Source: Pseudotabrizicola sp.
GTDB taxonomy: Bacteria; Pseudomonadota; Alphaproteobacteria; Rhodobacterales; Rhodobacteraceae
DNA: 64,000 nt
NCBI RefSeq assembly: GCF_030684215.1
Contig: NZ_JAUXOV010000063.1
Coordinates: 1 to 64,000 of the forward strand
Direction of reading: 5' to 3'
Shown here in pieces: positions 31,594 through 41,478 of the stretch. A program made the position numbers and the translations under genes. Numbering within the stretch: the stretch's first letter is position 1; each line of letters begins with the position of its first letter. The notes beneath the pieces are model-generated. The model searched no databases. It was given only the letters and a program-made list of their open reading frames with translations, and had not been told where the DNA came from.

Positions 31594-33172
31594 GGCGGTA
31601 AGGTGCGAAGGGGTGGCGGTGCGCTACCTCTTTGCCACGCGCGATGCGGTGGGGCCACTGACGCTGCATGTGGCGCAAGGCGAGCGGGTGTTGCTGCTGG
31701 GGCCATCGGGCTGCGGCAAGTCCACCCTGCTGCACAGTCTGACCGGGCTGATCCCCACCGCCATTCCGGGCGATCGGCGCGGGGGGTTGCACCTGTTCGG
31801 GCAGGCGGTGGAAAGCCGCCGCCCCGCAGATTGGGCCGACCGGGTGGCAATGCTGTTTCAGGATGCAGACCAGACGCTTGCCGGGTTCACTGTAGCTGAC
31901 GAAATCGCCTTTGCATTAGAAAACCGCGCGCTTTCCCCGGCTGTTATGGTGGCGCGCGTTGAAAAGGCGATGGCGCAGACAGGCTTGCCAACGGACTGGA
32001 AAGGTCGGCGAATTTCAACGCTGTCGGGCGGGCAAAAGCAGTTGGTGGCCTTGGCCGCCCTGCTGGCACAGGGGGCCGATCTGGTCGTGGCCGATGAGCC
32101 CACCGCCAGCCTTGCACCGGGGGCTGCAAAGGGGGTGGCCGATCTGCTGCTTGCGCCCGGCAAGACGGTGCTGATCGTGGATCACCGGCTGGGGCCGATC
32201 CTTGACCTGATCGACCGGGTGGTGGTGCTGGGGCGCTGCGGCAGACCGCTGGTTGAGGGGCCGCCGGGGGCGGTTTTTGCCAGCCATGGTGCCACCTTGG
32301 CAGAGCAAGGGATATGGACCCCGCTGGCCACCCGGCTGCGGCTGGCGCTGGCTGGACAAGGGGTAGAGGTGCCCGCGGTTTTGCAGGTTGGTGAATTGGT
32401 GCCACACCTGCCGCGCGGCCTGGATCTGGCCCCGATGCTGATGCCTGCGCCCTGCCCGCCCGGCCCTGAAATCCTGCGCCTGCACCAAGCCGATTGCGCG
32501 CCGCCCTTCGGACCGGTGGTGCTCCGCGATGTGTCGCTGGCTTTGCGGGCGGGCGAGGTGCTGGGCATTCTTGGCCCGAATGGGGCGGGAAAATCGACCC
32601 TTGCGGCCTGCCTTGCCGGGCTGATCCCGCCACGCAAGGGCCGCCGCGAGGGGCCTTCCGGGGCAATCGCCTTTCAAAACGCCGAAGCGCATTTCTCGGC
32701 TGACAGCGTGCAGGCCGAATGTCTGGCGATGGGGGTGCCGGGGGCAAAGGTGGCGGCGCTGCTGGCGGATTGGGGTTTGGCGCAGGTGGCGGGCCAGCAT
32801 CCGTTCACCCTATCGATGGGGCAGAAACGGCGGCTGGCGCTGGCCTTGCTGACCGCAACCGACCGCTGGCCGGTGCTGGTGCTGGACGAGCCGACAGCGG
32901 GGCTGGACCATGCCGGAACCACCGGGGTTGCGCGCCATATCCGGCGGCTGGCGGCATCGGGCAAGGCGCTGGCTGTCATCACCCATGACGCCGATTTCGC
33001 GCTGTCAGTCTGTGACCGGGTTATTGTGCTGGCGCATGGCGGGGTGCAGGCCAGCGGCCCGGCGCGCGCGGTTTTGCGCGATGTCGCTCTGCTGTCGCGG
33101 GTCGGTCTGGCCCCGCCAGAGGCCGCACCCTTGCTGGACTGGATGGAAACGCAGGAGCGCATCGCATGCTGA
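31586..33172 (+). CDS. ykoD: ECF transporter double ATPase YkoD
   Basis: The 528-residue protein has two fused ABC ATPase domains. The first has Walker A GPSGCGKST, signature LSGGQKQ and Walker B DLVVADEP. The second has GPNGAGKST, a variant signature LSMGQKR and VLVLDEP. It provides both energising A subunits of the ECF transporter. ATG 31586 overlaps the ykoE stop; the track start at 31556 uses a TTG further inside ykoE. Its stop overlaps ykoC by 7 bp, so E, D and C are tightly coupled. Confidence 0.93.
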   Translation: MSEAVRCEGVAVRYLFATRDAVGPLTLHVAQGERVLLLGPSGCGKSTLLHSLTGLIPTAIPGDRRGGLHLFGQAVESRRPADWADRVAMLFQDADQTLAGFTVADEIAFALENRALSPAVMVARVEKAMAQTGLPTDWKGRRISTLSGGQKQLVALAALLAQGADLVVADEPTASLAPGAAKGVADLLLAPGKTVLIVDHRLGPILDLIDRVVVLGRCGRPLVEGPPGAVFASHGATLAEQGIWTPLATRLRLALAGQGVEVPAVLQVGELVPHLPRGLDLAPMLMPAPCPPGPEILRLHQADCAPPFGPVVLRDVSLALRAGEVLGILGPNGAGKSTLAACLAGLIPPRKGRREGPSGAIAFQNAEAHFSADSVQAECLAMGVPGAKVAALLADWGLAQVAGQHPFTLSMGQKRRLALALLTATDRWPVLVLDEPTAGLDHAGTTGVARHIRRLAASGKALAVITHDADFALSVCDRVIVLAHGGVQASGPARAVLRDVALLSRVGLAPPEAAPLLDWMETQERIAC

Positions 33173-33894
33173 GCCAGCTTCACCCCCTGCCAAAGATGGC
33201 GCTGTGTCTGATCTGGATTGGTGCATCGGTTCTGGTGTTTGACCTGCGCTTTCAGGTGATGACGCTTACACTGGCCTTTGGCCTGCTGTGGGGTGTCGAG
33301 CGGGTGGCGTTGTGGAAACTGCTGGCGCTGATGGTGCCGTTTGCGCTGTTTGGCTTTGGGTTTCTGACCACCTCTGTCCTGTTCAACAAAGAGTCAGGCT
33401 TTGCGCTGCAAATGGCGCAGGAACAGGCGATGACCTCACCCGATTTTTCGCCCGGTCTGGTGCTGTTCGCCCGTGCGCTGGCCTGCGGGATGGTGTCGGC
33501 GCTGTTCGCGCTGACCACCGATCCGGGGCAGTTGGTGCGGGCGTTGATGGTGCATCTGCGGCTGCCCGCATCGGTCGGCTTTGCGCTGATGCAGGCCATG
33601 CATCTGGTGCCCGATCTGGGGCGCGAGGTTCAGGTGCTGCGCATGGCACGGGCGATGCGGCTGGGCAAACCTGTGCGCCGCATGCCGGGGCCGCGCGAAG
33701 GAATGGCGGTAAGCATCCCGCTGCTGGCCTTTGCCATCCGCCGCGCCAGCCGCGCCGCTGTCGCGATGGAGGCGCGCGGGCTGCGGCCCGGCCAGCCCCG
33801 CAGCCAGATGCAGACCCAGCCCTTTCAGAAAGCGGATTGGGTTTTTCTGGGGCTGGGGGTCGCGTTCCTCGGGCTGGTGATCCGGGTGTTGTAG
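33166..33894 (+). CDS. ykoC: ECF transporter transmembrane subunit YkoC
   Basis: The 242-residue CbiQ-family T component has four to five helices and the coupling-helix motifs AVAMEARGLRPG and RMARAMRLGKP, which dock on the ATPases. With YkoE and YkoD it forms a complete importer for the thiamine pyrimidine precursor in the inner membrane. It is the last gene of the riboswitch-controlled operon. Confidence 0.9.
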   Translation: MLSQLHPLPKMALCLIWIGASVLVFDLRFQVMTLTLAFGLLWGVERVALWKLLALMVPFALFGFGFLTTSVLFNKESGFALQMAQEQAMTSPDFSPGLVLFARALACGMVSALFALTTDPGQLVRALMVHLRLPASVGFALMQAMHLVPDLGREVQVLRMARAMRLGKPVRRMPGPREGMAVSIPLLAFAIRRASRAAVAMEARGLRPGQPRSQMQTQPFQKADWVFLGLGVAFLGLVIRVL

Positions 33895-33921
33895 AACTTC
33901 TGCAGCCCGCCAATTCACCCC

Positions 33922-33949
33922 TTTACATTCCGGGCGCTGCGGCTATCGT
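33922..33949 (+). promoter_or_regulatory. Promoter of the leuA leader transcript
   Basis: TTTACA, 16 bp, TATCGT ends seven bases before the leader-peptide ATG at 33957. If used, transcription would start at or within 1-2 bases of that ATG, giving a leaderless mRNA, which fits the absence of a Shine-Dalgarno there. The promoter is read by eye and matches the consensus at 4-5 of 6 and 3-4 of 6 positions. Confidence 0.45.
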
Positions 33950-33956
33950 CACCGCC

Positions 33957-34043
33957 ATGACACGGGATACACATATCGCATGCTTGAACGGGGCCATTGC
34001 CCTGTCGGCCACCCGTGGTCTGCTTCTCCTTAGCTGCCTCTGA
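33957..34043 (+). CDS. leuL: leuA leader peptide
   Basis: A 28-codon frame reads MTRDTHIACLNGAIALSATR then GLLLLSCL. It contains seven leucine codons, four of them consecutive (CTG CTT CTC CTT), just before its stop. The stop lies in the 5' arm of a hairpin that competes with a second one, and leuA follows 75 bp later. This is the classical arrangement of a leucine attenuator: ribosome stalling when Leu-tRNA is scarce would change the RNA fold. The track merges it into an out-of-frame shadow of ykoC (33288-34043). Confidence 0.82.
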   Translation: MTRDTHIACLNGAIALSATRGLLLLSCL

Positions 34044-34085
34044 GCGTGCCCTTGGGCGCGACCGCTCAGAGTGAACAGCGCCCAA
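34038..34085 (+). promoter_or_regulatory. Leucine attenuator hairpins before leuA
   Basis: Hairpin A: CTCTGAGCG (34038-34046) pairs perfectly with CGCTCAGAG (34063-34071) and includes the leader stop codon. Hairpin B: TTGGGCGC (34052-34059) pairs perfectly with GCGCCCAA (34078-34085). B uses the loop of A and encloses its 3' arm, so the two cannot form together except as a pseudoknot. No U tract follows B, so control may act through translation or Rho rather than intrinsic termination. Confidence 0.65.
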
Positions 34086-34118
34086 AGGACAAGCCAAGGA
34101 ACATTAAGGAACAGACCG

Positions 34119-35696
34119 ATGACCACTGCAACTGCACCGCAGGACCGCGTATTCATTTTTGACACCACATTGCGCGATGGCGAGCAAAGCCCCGGCGCCA
34201 CCATGACCCACGAAGAAAAGCTGGAAATCGCCAGCCTCTTAGACGAGATGGGGGTGGATATCATCGAAGCCGGGTTTCCGATCGCATCCGAGGGCGACTT
34301 CGCGGCGGTAAGCGAGATTTCCAAGCGGTCAAAGAACTCTACCATCTGCGGGCTGGCGCGCGCGAATTTCAAGGATATCGACCGCTGCTGGGAGGCGGTG
34401 AAATTCGCGCCCTCGCCGCGGATTCACACCTTTATCGGCACCTCGCCGCTGCACCGGGCCATTCCCAATCTGGATATGGACCAGATGGCAGAGCGCATCC
34501 ACGAGACAGTGACGCATGCCCGCAACCTGTGTGACAATGTGCAATGGTCGCCCATGGACGCGACGCGCACCGAACATGACTACCTGTGCCGTGTGGTGGA
34601 AATCGCGATCAAGGCGGGTGCCACCACGATCAACATTCCTGACACTGTGGGCTATACCGCCCCGCGCGAAAGTGCGGCGCTGATCCGTATGCTGCTGGAA
34701 CGTGTGCCGGGGGCGGATGAGATCATTTTTGCCACCCATTGCCACAATGATCTGGGCATGGCGACGGCGAACTCTCTGGCCGCGGTTGAGGCTGGCGCGC
34801 GCCAGATCGAGTGCACGATCAACGGTCTGGGCGAGCGGGCGGGCAATACCGCGCTGGAAGAAGTCGTGATGGCGATGAAGGTCAGGAATGACATCATGCC
34901 ATATAGCACCGGGATTGATACCACCAAGATCATGAACCTGTCGCGCCGGGTGGCAAGCGTGTCCGGCTTTCAGGTGCAGTTCAACAAGGCGATTGTCGGC
35001 AAGAACGCGTTCCTGCACGAGAGCGGCATCCATCAGGATGGCGTGCTGAAGAATGTGGAAACGTTTGAGATCATGCGCCCCGAGGATATCGGGTTGGTGC
35101 AAAAGAACATCGCCATGGGCAAACACTCGGGCCGGGCGGCGCTGCGGGCCAAGCTGAAAGAGCTGGGGGTAGAGCTGGCCGACAACCAGTTGAACGACGT
35201 GTTCGTGCGGTTCAAGGCTTTGGCCGACCGCAAGAAAGAGGTCTACGATGAGGATCTGGTCGCCTTGGTGGCCGATGAGCAGACCAATGACGCGCATGAG
35301 TTTTTGCAGCTGAAAAAGCTGCGGGTGATCTGCGGCACCGAAGGCCCGCAAGAGGCAGATATGGTGCTGACCATTGACGGCACGGACCACCACATTGATG
35401 CCACGGGCGATGGCCCGGTAGATGCCGCCTTCAACTGCGTGAAGATGCTGTTCCCACACAGCGCCCGGCTGGAGGTCTATCAGGTGCATGCCGTGACCGA
35501 GGGCACCGATGCGCAGGCCACGGTGTCGGTGCGTCTGCAAGAAGATGGGCGGATCGTCACCGGGGCGTCAGCCGATACCGATACGATCGTGGCCAGCACG
35601 CGGGCCTATATCAATGCGCTGAACAAGCTGATCGTACGGCGGCAGAAAACCGCGCCGGGGACCGATACCAAAACGGTCAGCTATCACGGCAAATGA
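34119..35696 (+). CDS. leuA: 2-isopropylmalate synthase
   Basis: The 525-residue enzyme has the HMGL catalytic barrel with FDTTLRDGEQSPGATM, metal-binding THCHNDLGMATANSLAAVEAGA, NGLGERAGNTALEEVV and HESGIHQDGVLKN, plus the C-terminal LeuA allosteric domain for leucine feedback. It condenses acetyl-CoA with 2-oxoisovalerate, the first step of leucine synthesis. I start at ATG 34119 because the protein then begins MTTATAPQDRVFIFD; the upstream ATG 34071 lies inside the attenuator. A GC-rich hairpin (CCCGGCTCTG/CAGGGCCGGG, 35705-35731) follows the stop. Confidence 0.97.
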   Translation: MTTATAPQDRVFIFDTTLRDGEQSPGATMTHEEKLEIASLLDEMGVDIIEAGFPIASEGDFAAVSEISKRSKNSTICGLARANFKDIDRCWEAVKFAPSPRIHTFIGTSPLHRAIPNLDMDQMAERIHETVTHARNLCDNVQWSPMDATRTEHDYLCRVVEIAIKAGATTINIPDTVGYTAPRESAALIRMLLERVPGADEIIFATHCHNDLGMATANSLAAVEAGARQIECTINGLGERAGNTALEEVVMAMKVRNDIMPYSTGIDTTKIMNLSRRVASVSGFQVQFNKAIVGKNAFLHESGIHQDGVLKNVETFEIMRPEDIGLVQKNIAMGKHSGRAALRAKLKELGVELADNQLNDVFVRFKALADRKKEVYDEDLVALVADEQTNDAHEFLQLKKLRVICGTEGPQEADMVLTIDGTDHHIDATGDGPVDAAFNCVKMLFPHSARLEVYQVHAVTEGTDAQATVSVRLQEDGRIVTGASADTDTIVASTRAYINALNKLIVRRQKTAPGTDTKTVSYHGK

Positions 35697-35753
35697 CCCA
35701 TAATCCCGGCTCTGGTTTTGACAGGGCCGGGGCCTTGGGCGCCGTTGGATTTT

Positions 35754-35776
35754 GAGTATTTTTGCCAAGATGAAAG
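35754..35776. repeat. Dispersed repeat, GAGTATTTTTGCCAAGATGAAAG
   Basis: A GAGTATTTTTGCCAAGA word of the kind often seen between genes in this bacterial group. It shares GAGTATTT and GCCAAG with the family 2 repeats at 27622 and 45671 but lacks the CAGCAA arm. It stands between leuA and the SGNH gene. Confidence 0.5.
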
Positions 35777-35887
35777 CCGGGACACTTGCCCGCCTTGAAG
35801 CGCGTCACTCTGTTGGCCAATGCCTGCCACCTTATCGCCTAGGTTGAGTGGCTCTGAGGGGTGTTGAGAGAACATAGCAGGCATATC

Positions 35888-36601
35888 ATGATTCGAATTA
35901 CTCTTGGGATGCTGGCGCTGGCGCTGCTGTTTGGGTGCGGTGAACCTGTGGCGCAAAGCAAGGGTGCGCGGGTTCTGGTCCTGGGCGATTCGATGTTTGC
36001 AACCAACCGCGCCAACAACAAAGCCGTTGCCGATGTACTGGAGGCCGAATTGGGCGTCGAGGTACTGGACCGGTCGGTATTTGCTGCACGCTATTTTCAT
36101 GCCCTGCCAATCTCGGGCGCAGCAGGGTTGCGGCTGACCTCGCAATACCGCGAAGGCGATTGGGATTGGGTTGTGATGAACGGCGGCGGCAATGATCTGC
36201 TGCTTGGGTGCGGATGCTCTCTGTGCCAAGGGGTTTTGGACCGGCTGGTGACAAAGGACGGGCGCGGCGGCGCGATTCCGTCTTATGTGGCGCGCATCCG
36301 GACCAGTGGGGCACGGGTGATTTATGCGGGCTATCTGCGCAACCCGGGAATGGGCACGCCGATCAAGCATTGCGGCCCGGCGGGCAATGAGCTGGACCGC
36401 CGCTTGACTCTGATGGCCGGGTTCGATGCGGGTGTAACCTTTGTGCCGATGGCCGATCTGGTGCCGTACCGCGACACAAGCTTTCACGGGCTGGACCGGA
36501 TCCACCCGTCATTCAAGGGCAGCGAAGGCATTGGCAAGCGCCTTGCGGCTGTCATGAAACCGGTTCCGAAACAGGGTGTGCCTGCCGCCCGGCGTCGGTG
36601 A
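35888..36601 (+). CDS. SGNH/GDSL-hydrolase lipoprotein
   Basis: The 237-residue protein has a lipoprotein signal (MIRITLGMLALALLFGC, Cys17) and the SGNH blocks: VLVLGDSMFATN (Ser nucleophile), NGGGNDLLLGC (Asn) and GLDRIHPSF (Asp-His). It is probably an envelope-anchored esterase or lipase; the substrate is unknown. ATG 35888 gives the signal peptide, whereas the track start adds nine non-signal residues. It precedes mreB but with a 284-bp gap, so it is likely a separate unit. Confidence 0.82.
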   Translation: MIRITLGMLALALLFGCGEPVAQSKGARVLVLGDSMFATNRANNKAVADVLEAELGVEVLDRSVFAARYFHALPISGAAGLRLTSQYREGDWDWVVMNGGGNDLLLGCGCSLCQGVLDRLVTKDGRGGAIPSYVARIRTSGARVIYAGYLRNPGMGTPIKHCGPAGNELDRRLTLMAGFDAGVTFVPMADLVPYRDTSFHGLDRIHPSFKGSEGIGKRLAAVMKPVPKQGVPAARRR

Positions 36602-36846
36602 TTCGGGCGGGTTTGGCTGCGCGGATGCGATCAAAGGCGCAGGGCCGGTCGCGCAGGCCGGGCCGCGCTGATCCGGGGTGATTGCAAAGATGCAACTCAT
36701 GGACCATTCAGGCGCAGATTGACCCTGCAAAGATTGTAATTTGACAAGTCTTAGTAGGTCACAGCGGATTGACGCCCGGTCGATCCTTTGCCCTTTCGCC
36801 TGTTTCCCCTGAGCCTTATATGAAAGCGCCCCCTTCGGTTTTGTGA

Positions 36847-37923
<1,077 letters not shown>

Positions 37924-37999
37924 TCCGGGTCTGATGGCCGGGGTTTGAGTGAAGCGGCCCGTCTGGGCCGGGCGTAAGGATTGGACATAGCAAACCGGC

Positions 38000-38983
38000 A
38001 TGGCAAAGACGCGGACAGACCCAGAAGAATTTTCGCGCCCTTTGCGTCGGGTGCTGGTGGGGTTGCTGGTGCTGGCCCTTCTAGGTCTGTTTTTGCTATG
38101 GCGGATCGACAGCCCGCGAGTGGAGCGGTTTCGCGCTGCTCTGATCGACCGGGTGGTGCCATCGTTTGACTGGGCGATGACCCCGATCACCAAGACCGCC
38201 GAAATGATCGAACAGTTCCAAAGCTATGCCAGCCTTCATGCGCAAAATCAGGATTTGCGGCGTGAATTGCAGCAGATGAAAGCGTGGAAAGAAGCGGCAT
38301 TGCAGCTGGAACAGCAAAATGCCCGCCTGCTGGACCTGAACCAAGTGCGGCTTGACCCAAAGCTGACTCATGTTACGGGGCAGGTTCTGGCCGACAGCGG
38401 CAGTCCGTTCCGGCAATCGGTGCTGATCAACGTGGGCGCGCGCGATGGCATTCTGGATGGCTGGGCCACGATGGATGGCATCGGTGTGGTGGGCCGCATT
38501 TCCGGCGTGGGAGAGCGGACGGCGCGGGTGATCCTGCTGACCGACACCAACAGCCGGATTCCGGTAACGGTGCAGCCTTCGGGACAAAAGGGCCTGCTGT
38601 CTGGCGACAACACCGCCCTGCCCCCGCTGGAGTTTCTGGAAAAATCTGATGAGGTGCGCCCCGGTGACCGTGTGGTCAGTTCCGGTGATGGCGGCATGTT
38701 CCCGGCCGGTTTGCTGGTGGGGCAGGTCGTTCTGGGCAATGACCGGCGGTTGCGTGTCAGCCTTAGCGCTGACTATCAACGGCTGGAGTTTTTGCGCGTG
38801 CTGCGCAGCCATCAGCTGACACCGATCACCGATGCAGGCGCACTGGTCACGCCACCATTGTTGCCAGACGGCCCGGATATCAGCGGCGCGCTGAACACTG
38901 ACGTACTGCCCACCCGTGGCAACCAGCCCGAGGCAGAGCCGGCAGCGGATGCCAGCACGGAAACGGATGGCAGCGGTGGGTGA
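38000..38983 (+). CDS. mreC: Rod-shape protein MreC
   Basis: The 327-residue bitopic protein has a short cytoplasmic end, one membrane helix (VLVGLLVLALLGLFLLW) and a coiled coil (residues about 70-110, SLHAQNQDLRRELQQMKAWKEAALQLEQQNARLLDL). The periplasmic beta domain has DGWATMDGIGVVGRISGVGERTARVILLTD. It links MreB and PBP2. The C-terminus (about 60 residues) is an acidic, Pro/Ala-rich tail. It overlaps mreD by 17 bp. Confidence 0.94.
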   Translation: MAKTRTDPEEFSRPLRRVLVGLLVLALLGLFLLWRIDSPRVERFRAALIDRVVPSFDWAMTPITKTAEMIEQFQSYASLHAQNQDLRRELQQMKAWKEAALQLEQQNARLLDLNQVRLDPKLTHVTGQVLADSGSPFRQSVLINVGARDGILDGWATMDGIGVVGRISGVGERTARVILLTDTNSRIPVTVQPSGQKGLLSGDNTALPPLEFLEKSDEVRPGDRVVSSGDGGMFPAGLLVGQVVLGNDRRLRVSLSADYQRLEFLRVLRSHQLTPITDAGALVTPPLLPDGPDISGALNTDVLPTRGNQPEAEPAADASTETDGSGG

Positions 38984-39515
38984 CGCGTGGCGGTCCAGCG
39001 CATGGTTCTATCGCGGGCTTTTTGTCGGGATCGCGCTGCTGTTGCTGTATCTTCGGCTGTTGCCGCTGGGATCCGAGGCCGGGGATTGGCCGGGGCCGGA
39101 CCTGTTGCTGTGCCTGATCTTTGCCTGGGCCACGCGCCGCCCGGACTATCTGCCGGTGTGGTTGCTGGCCGGGGTGCTGCTGCTGGAAGATATGGTGCTG
39201 CTGCGCCCACCGGGGCTGTGGACCGCGCTGGTGGTGATTGCGGTGGAATTTGTGCGCAGCCGGGTGGCGCTGACGCGTGAGCTGACGCTTTTGGCCGAAT
39301 GGGCCATGGTGGCGGGGCTGATGATCGGCTGTTTGCTGGCGTATCGGCTGGTCTTCACGCTATCGTTCCTGCCGCAACCCGGATTTGGCTTTGCCCTGAT
39401 GCAGGTTTTGTGGTCGATCCTGTGCTACCCTGTCGTTGTAGGGGCCAGCCATCTGGCCTTTGACCTGCGCAAGCCCGCCACGGGCGAAGTGGACAATTAC
39501 GGACGCCGTTTGTGA
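38967..39515 (+). CDS. mreD: Rod-shape protein MreD
   Basis: The 182-residue polytopic protein with about five helices (GLFVGIALLLLYLRLLPL … WLLAGVLLLEDMVLLRPPGLW) matches MreD, the inner-membrane partner of MreC. ATG 38967 is chosen because the track extension reads through the mreC tail out of frame. The gene overlaps mreC and lies 10 bp before mrdA. Confidence 0.88.
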   Translation: MAAVGDAWRSSAWFYRGLFVGIALLLLYLRLLPLGSEAGDWPGPDLLLCLIFAWATRRPDYLPVWLLAGVLLLEDMVLLRPPGLWTALVVIAVEFVRSRVALTRELTLLAEWAMVAGLMIGCLLAYRLVFTLSFLPQPGFGFALMQVLWSILCYPVVVGASHLAFDLRKPATGEVDNYGRRL

Positions 39516-39525
39516 GGGGCAAGAC

Positions 39526-41469
39526 GTGAGACGCAGCCCGAAGGAAACCGAAGACTCTGCCGGCGTCACCCATCGACGCGCGCTGCTGATGGGCGGCGCC
39601 ATGACGGCGATGTTCGCCGTTCTTGGCGCGCGGATGCACTATCTGTCGGTGGATCAGGCCGATCAGTTCAAGCTGCTGGCCGAAGAAAACCGCATCTCGA
39701 TCCGGCTTATCCCGCCTGCGCGTGGGCTGATCCATGACCGCAATGGCAAGGTTCTGGCCGGGAATGAGCAAAACTACCGGGTGGTGATCACCCGCGAAGA
39801 TGCGGGCGATGTCGATGCGGTGTTGTCAAAGCTGGCCCATATCATCCCGCTGACCGCCGATGATCTGGACCGCACGGCCAAAGAGATGAAGCGCACCAGC
39901 CCGTTTGCGCCGATCACGGTCGCAGACCGGCTAAGCTGGGAAGATCTGTCCAAGATTGCGCTGAACGCGCCGTCCCTGCCCGGTGTATCGCCCGAGGTGG
40001 GTCTAAGCCGCCAATATCCGCGCGACACCGATTTTGCGCATGTGCTGGGCTATGTCGGCCCGGTGTCAGAGCGCGACCTTGCCGATCTGGACCAGCCCGA
40101 CCCGTTGCTGCGCATTCCCAAGTTTCAGATCGGCAAGATCGGGGTGGAACGCTGGCTGGAAAACAACTTGCGCGGCCGTGCCGGCACCCGTCGGATCGAG
40201 GTCAACGCTGTGGGCCGCGTCATGCGCGAGCTGGAGCGTGAAGAAGGCGACCCCGGTTCCGATGTGCGGCTGACAATTGATGCCGATGTGCAGAATTTCG
40301 TGCAGGCACGGCTGGGCGACGAGTCTGCGGCGGCGGTGGTAATGGATGTGAACAATGGCGATATCATCGCGATTGTATCGTCGCCGTCCTTTGACCCCAA
40401 CCTGTTCGTGCGCGGGATCAGTCACACCGATTACAACGACCTGATGGAAAATGACCACCGCCCACTGGCGAACAAGACGGTTCAGGGCGTTTATCCTCCG
40501 GGGTCCACATTCAAGATGATCACCGCGCTGGCCGCGCTGGAGGCCGGGGTGATCAACGTGAACACCTCTGTGCGCTGCCCCGGCCACCTGGAATTTGGCG
40601 GGCGGCGCTTTCACTGCTGGAAACGCGCCGGGCACGGATCGGTCAATCTGGAAAAGTCGCTCGCCGAAAGCTGTGACGTTTATTACTACGACATCGCGCA
40701 GCGGGTCGGGATCGAAAAGATCGCAGAAATGGGCAAGCGGTTTGGTCTGGGCATCCGGCACGATATTCCGATGTCGGCCATTGCTGATGGGATCATGCCG
40801 AACCGCGCGTGGAAACAGGAAAGGCACAAGCAGGATTGGCGCATCGGCGACACGATCAACGCCAGTATCGGTCAGGGCTATGTGCTGACCTCGCCCCTGC
40901 AACTGGCCGTGATGACCGCACGGATCGCCACCGGCCGGGCCGTTGTACCGCGGCTTGTCAAATCGGTCGATGGCAAGGATGTGCCGGTCGAGGAAGCGCC
41001 AAGCATCGGCATCTCAGACGAAATCCTGCGCAAGATCCGGTCTGGCATGTATGCGGTGATGAACGGCGACCGTGGCACCGCCACGTCATCGCGGATCGTG
41101 GATGACACGATGGTCTGGGCGGGCAAGACCGGCACCTCTCAGGTGCGAAACATCACCGCCGCCGAGCGGGCGCGCGGGGTGATTTCCAACGACCAGTTGC
41201 CGTGGAACCGCCGCGACCATGCGCTGTTCGTTGGGTACGCACCCTACACCAACCCGCGCTATGCGGTGTCGGTTGTGGTCGAACATGGTGGCGGCGGGTC
41301 TACCGCGGCGGCCCCCGTCGCACGCGACGCCATTCTGAGCGCGCTGAGCGGAGGGGTGCCGCCTCTGTCGGCCTATCCCGCAAGCCAGCGCAACCGGATT
41401 GAATCTATGCTGGAAAAACTGCCCCTGCGCGATGCCGACGGGCGCGTGCCGGGAACAAGCCGGGCGTAA
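39526..41469 (+). CDS. mrdA: Penicillin-binding protein 2 (peptidoglycan transpeptidase)
   Basis: The 647-residue class B PBP has an N-terminal anchor (RALLMGGAMTAMFAVLGARM), the dimerisation domain (PPARGLIHDRNGKVLAGNEQN) and the transpeptidase domain with GSTFK (nucleophile Ser), SCD and GKTGTSQ. It crosslinks peptidoglycan during elongation, partnered with RodA. GTG 39526, preceded by GAGGGG, is the likely start; the track start lies within mreD. Confidence 0.95.
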   Translation: MRRSPKETEDSAGVTHRRALLMGGAMTAMFAVLGARMHYLSVDQADQFKLLAEENRISIRLIPPARGLIHDRNGKVLAGNEQNYRVVITREDAGDVDAVLSKLAHIIPLTADDLDRTAKEMKRTSPFAPITVADRLSWEDLSKIALNAPSLPGVSPEVGLSRQYPRDTDFAHVLGYVGPVSERDLADLDQPDPLLRIPKFQIGKIGVERWLENNLRGRAGTRRIEVNAVGRVMRELEREEGDPGSDVRLTIDADVQNFVQARLGDESAAAVVMDVNNGDIIAIVSSPSFDPNLFVRGISHTDYNDLMENDHRPLANKTVQGVYPPGSTFKMITALAALEAGVINVNTSVRCPGHLEFGGRRFHCWKRAGHGSVNLEKSLAESCDVYYYDIAQRVGIEKIAEMGKRFGLGIRHDIPMSAIADGIMPNRAWKQERHKQDWRIGDTINASIGQGYVLTSPLQLAVMTARIATGRAVVPRLVKSVDGKDVPVEEAPSIGISDEILRKIRSGMYAVMNGDRGTATSSRIVDDTMVWAGKTGTSQVRNITAAERARGVISNDQLPWNRRDHALFVGYAPYTNPRYAVSVVVEHGGGGSTAAAPVARDAILSALSGGVPPLSAYPASQRNRIESMLEKLPLRDADGRVPGTSRA

Positions 41470-41478
41470 GGTGCGGAC

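Noticed and set aside
33288-34043. 251-codon plus-strand frame overlapping ykoC
   Set aside because: It is ykoC in another frame; only its last 28 codons are meaningful, being the leucine leader peptide with its own ATG.
34329-35540. 403-codon minus-strand frame inside leuA
   Set aside because: Fully antisense to leuA, with His/Gln-rich composition and no recognisable motif.
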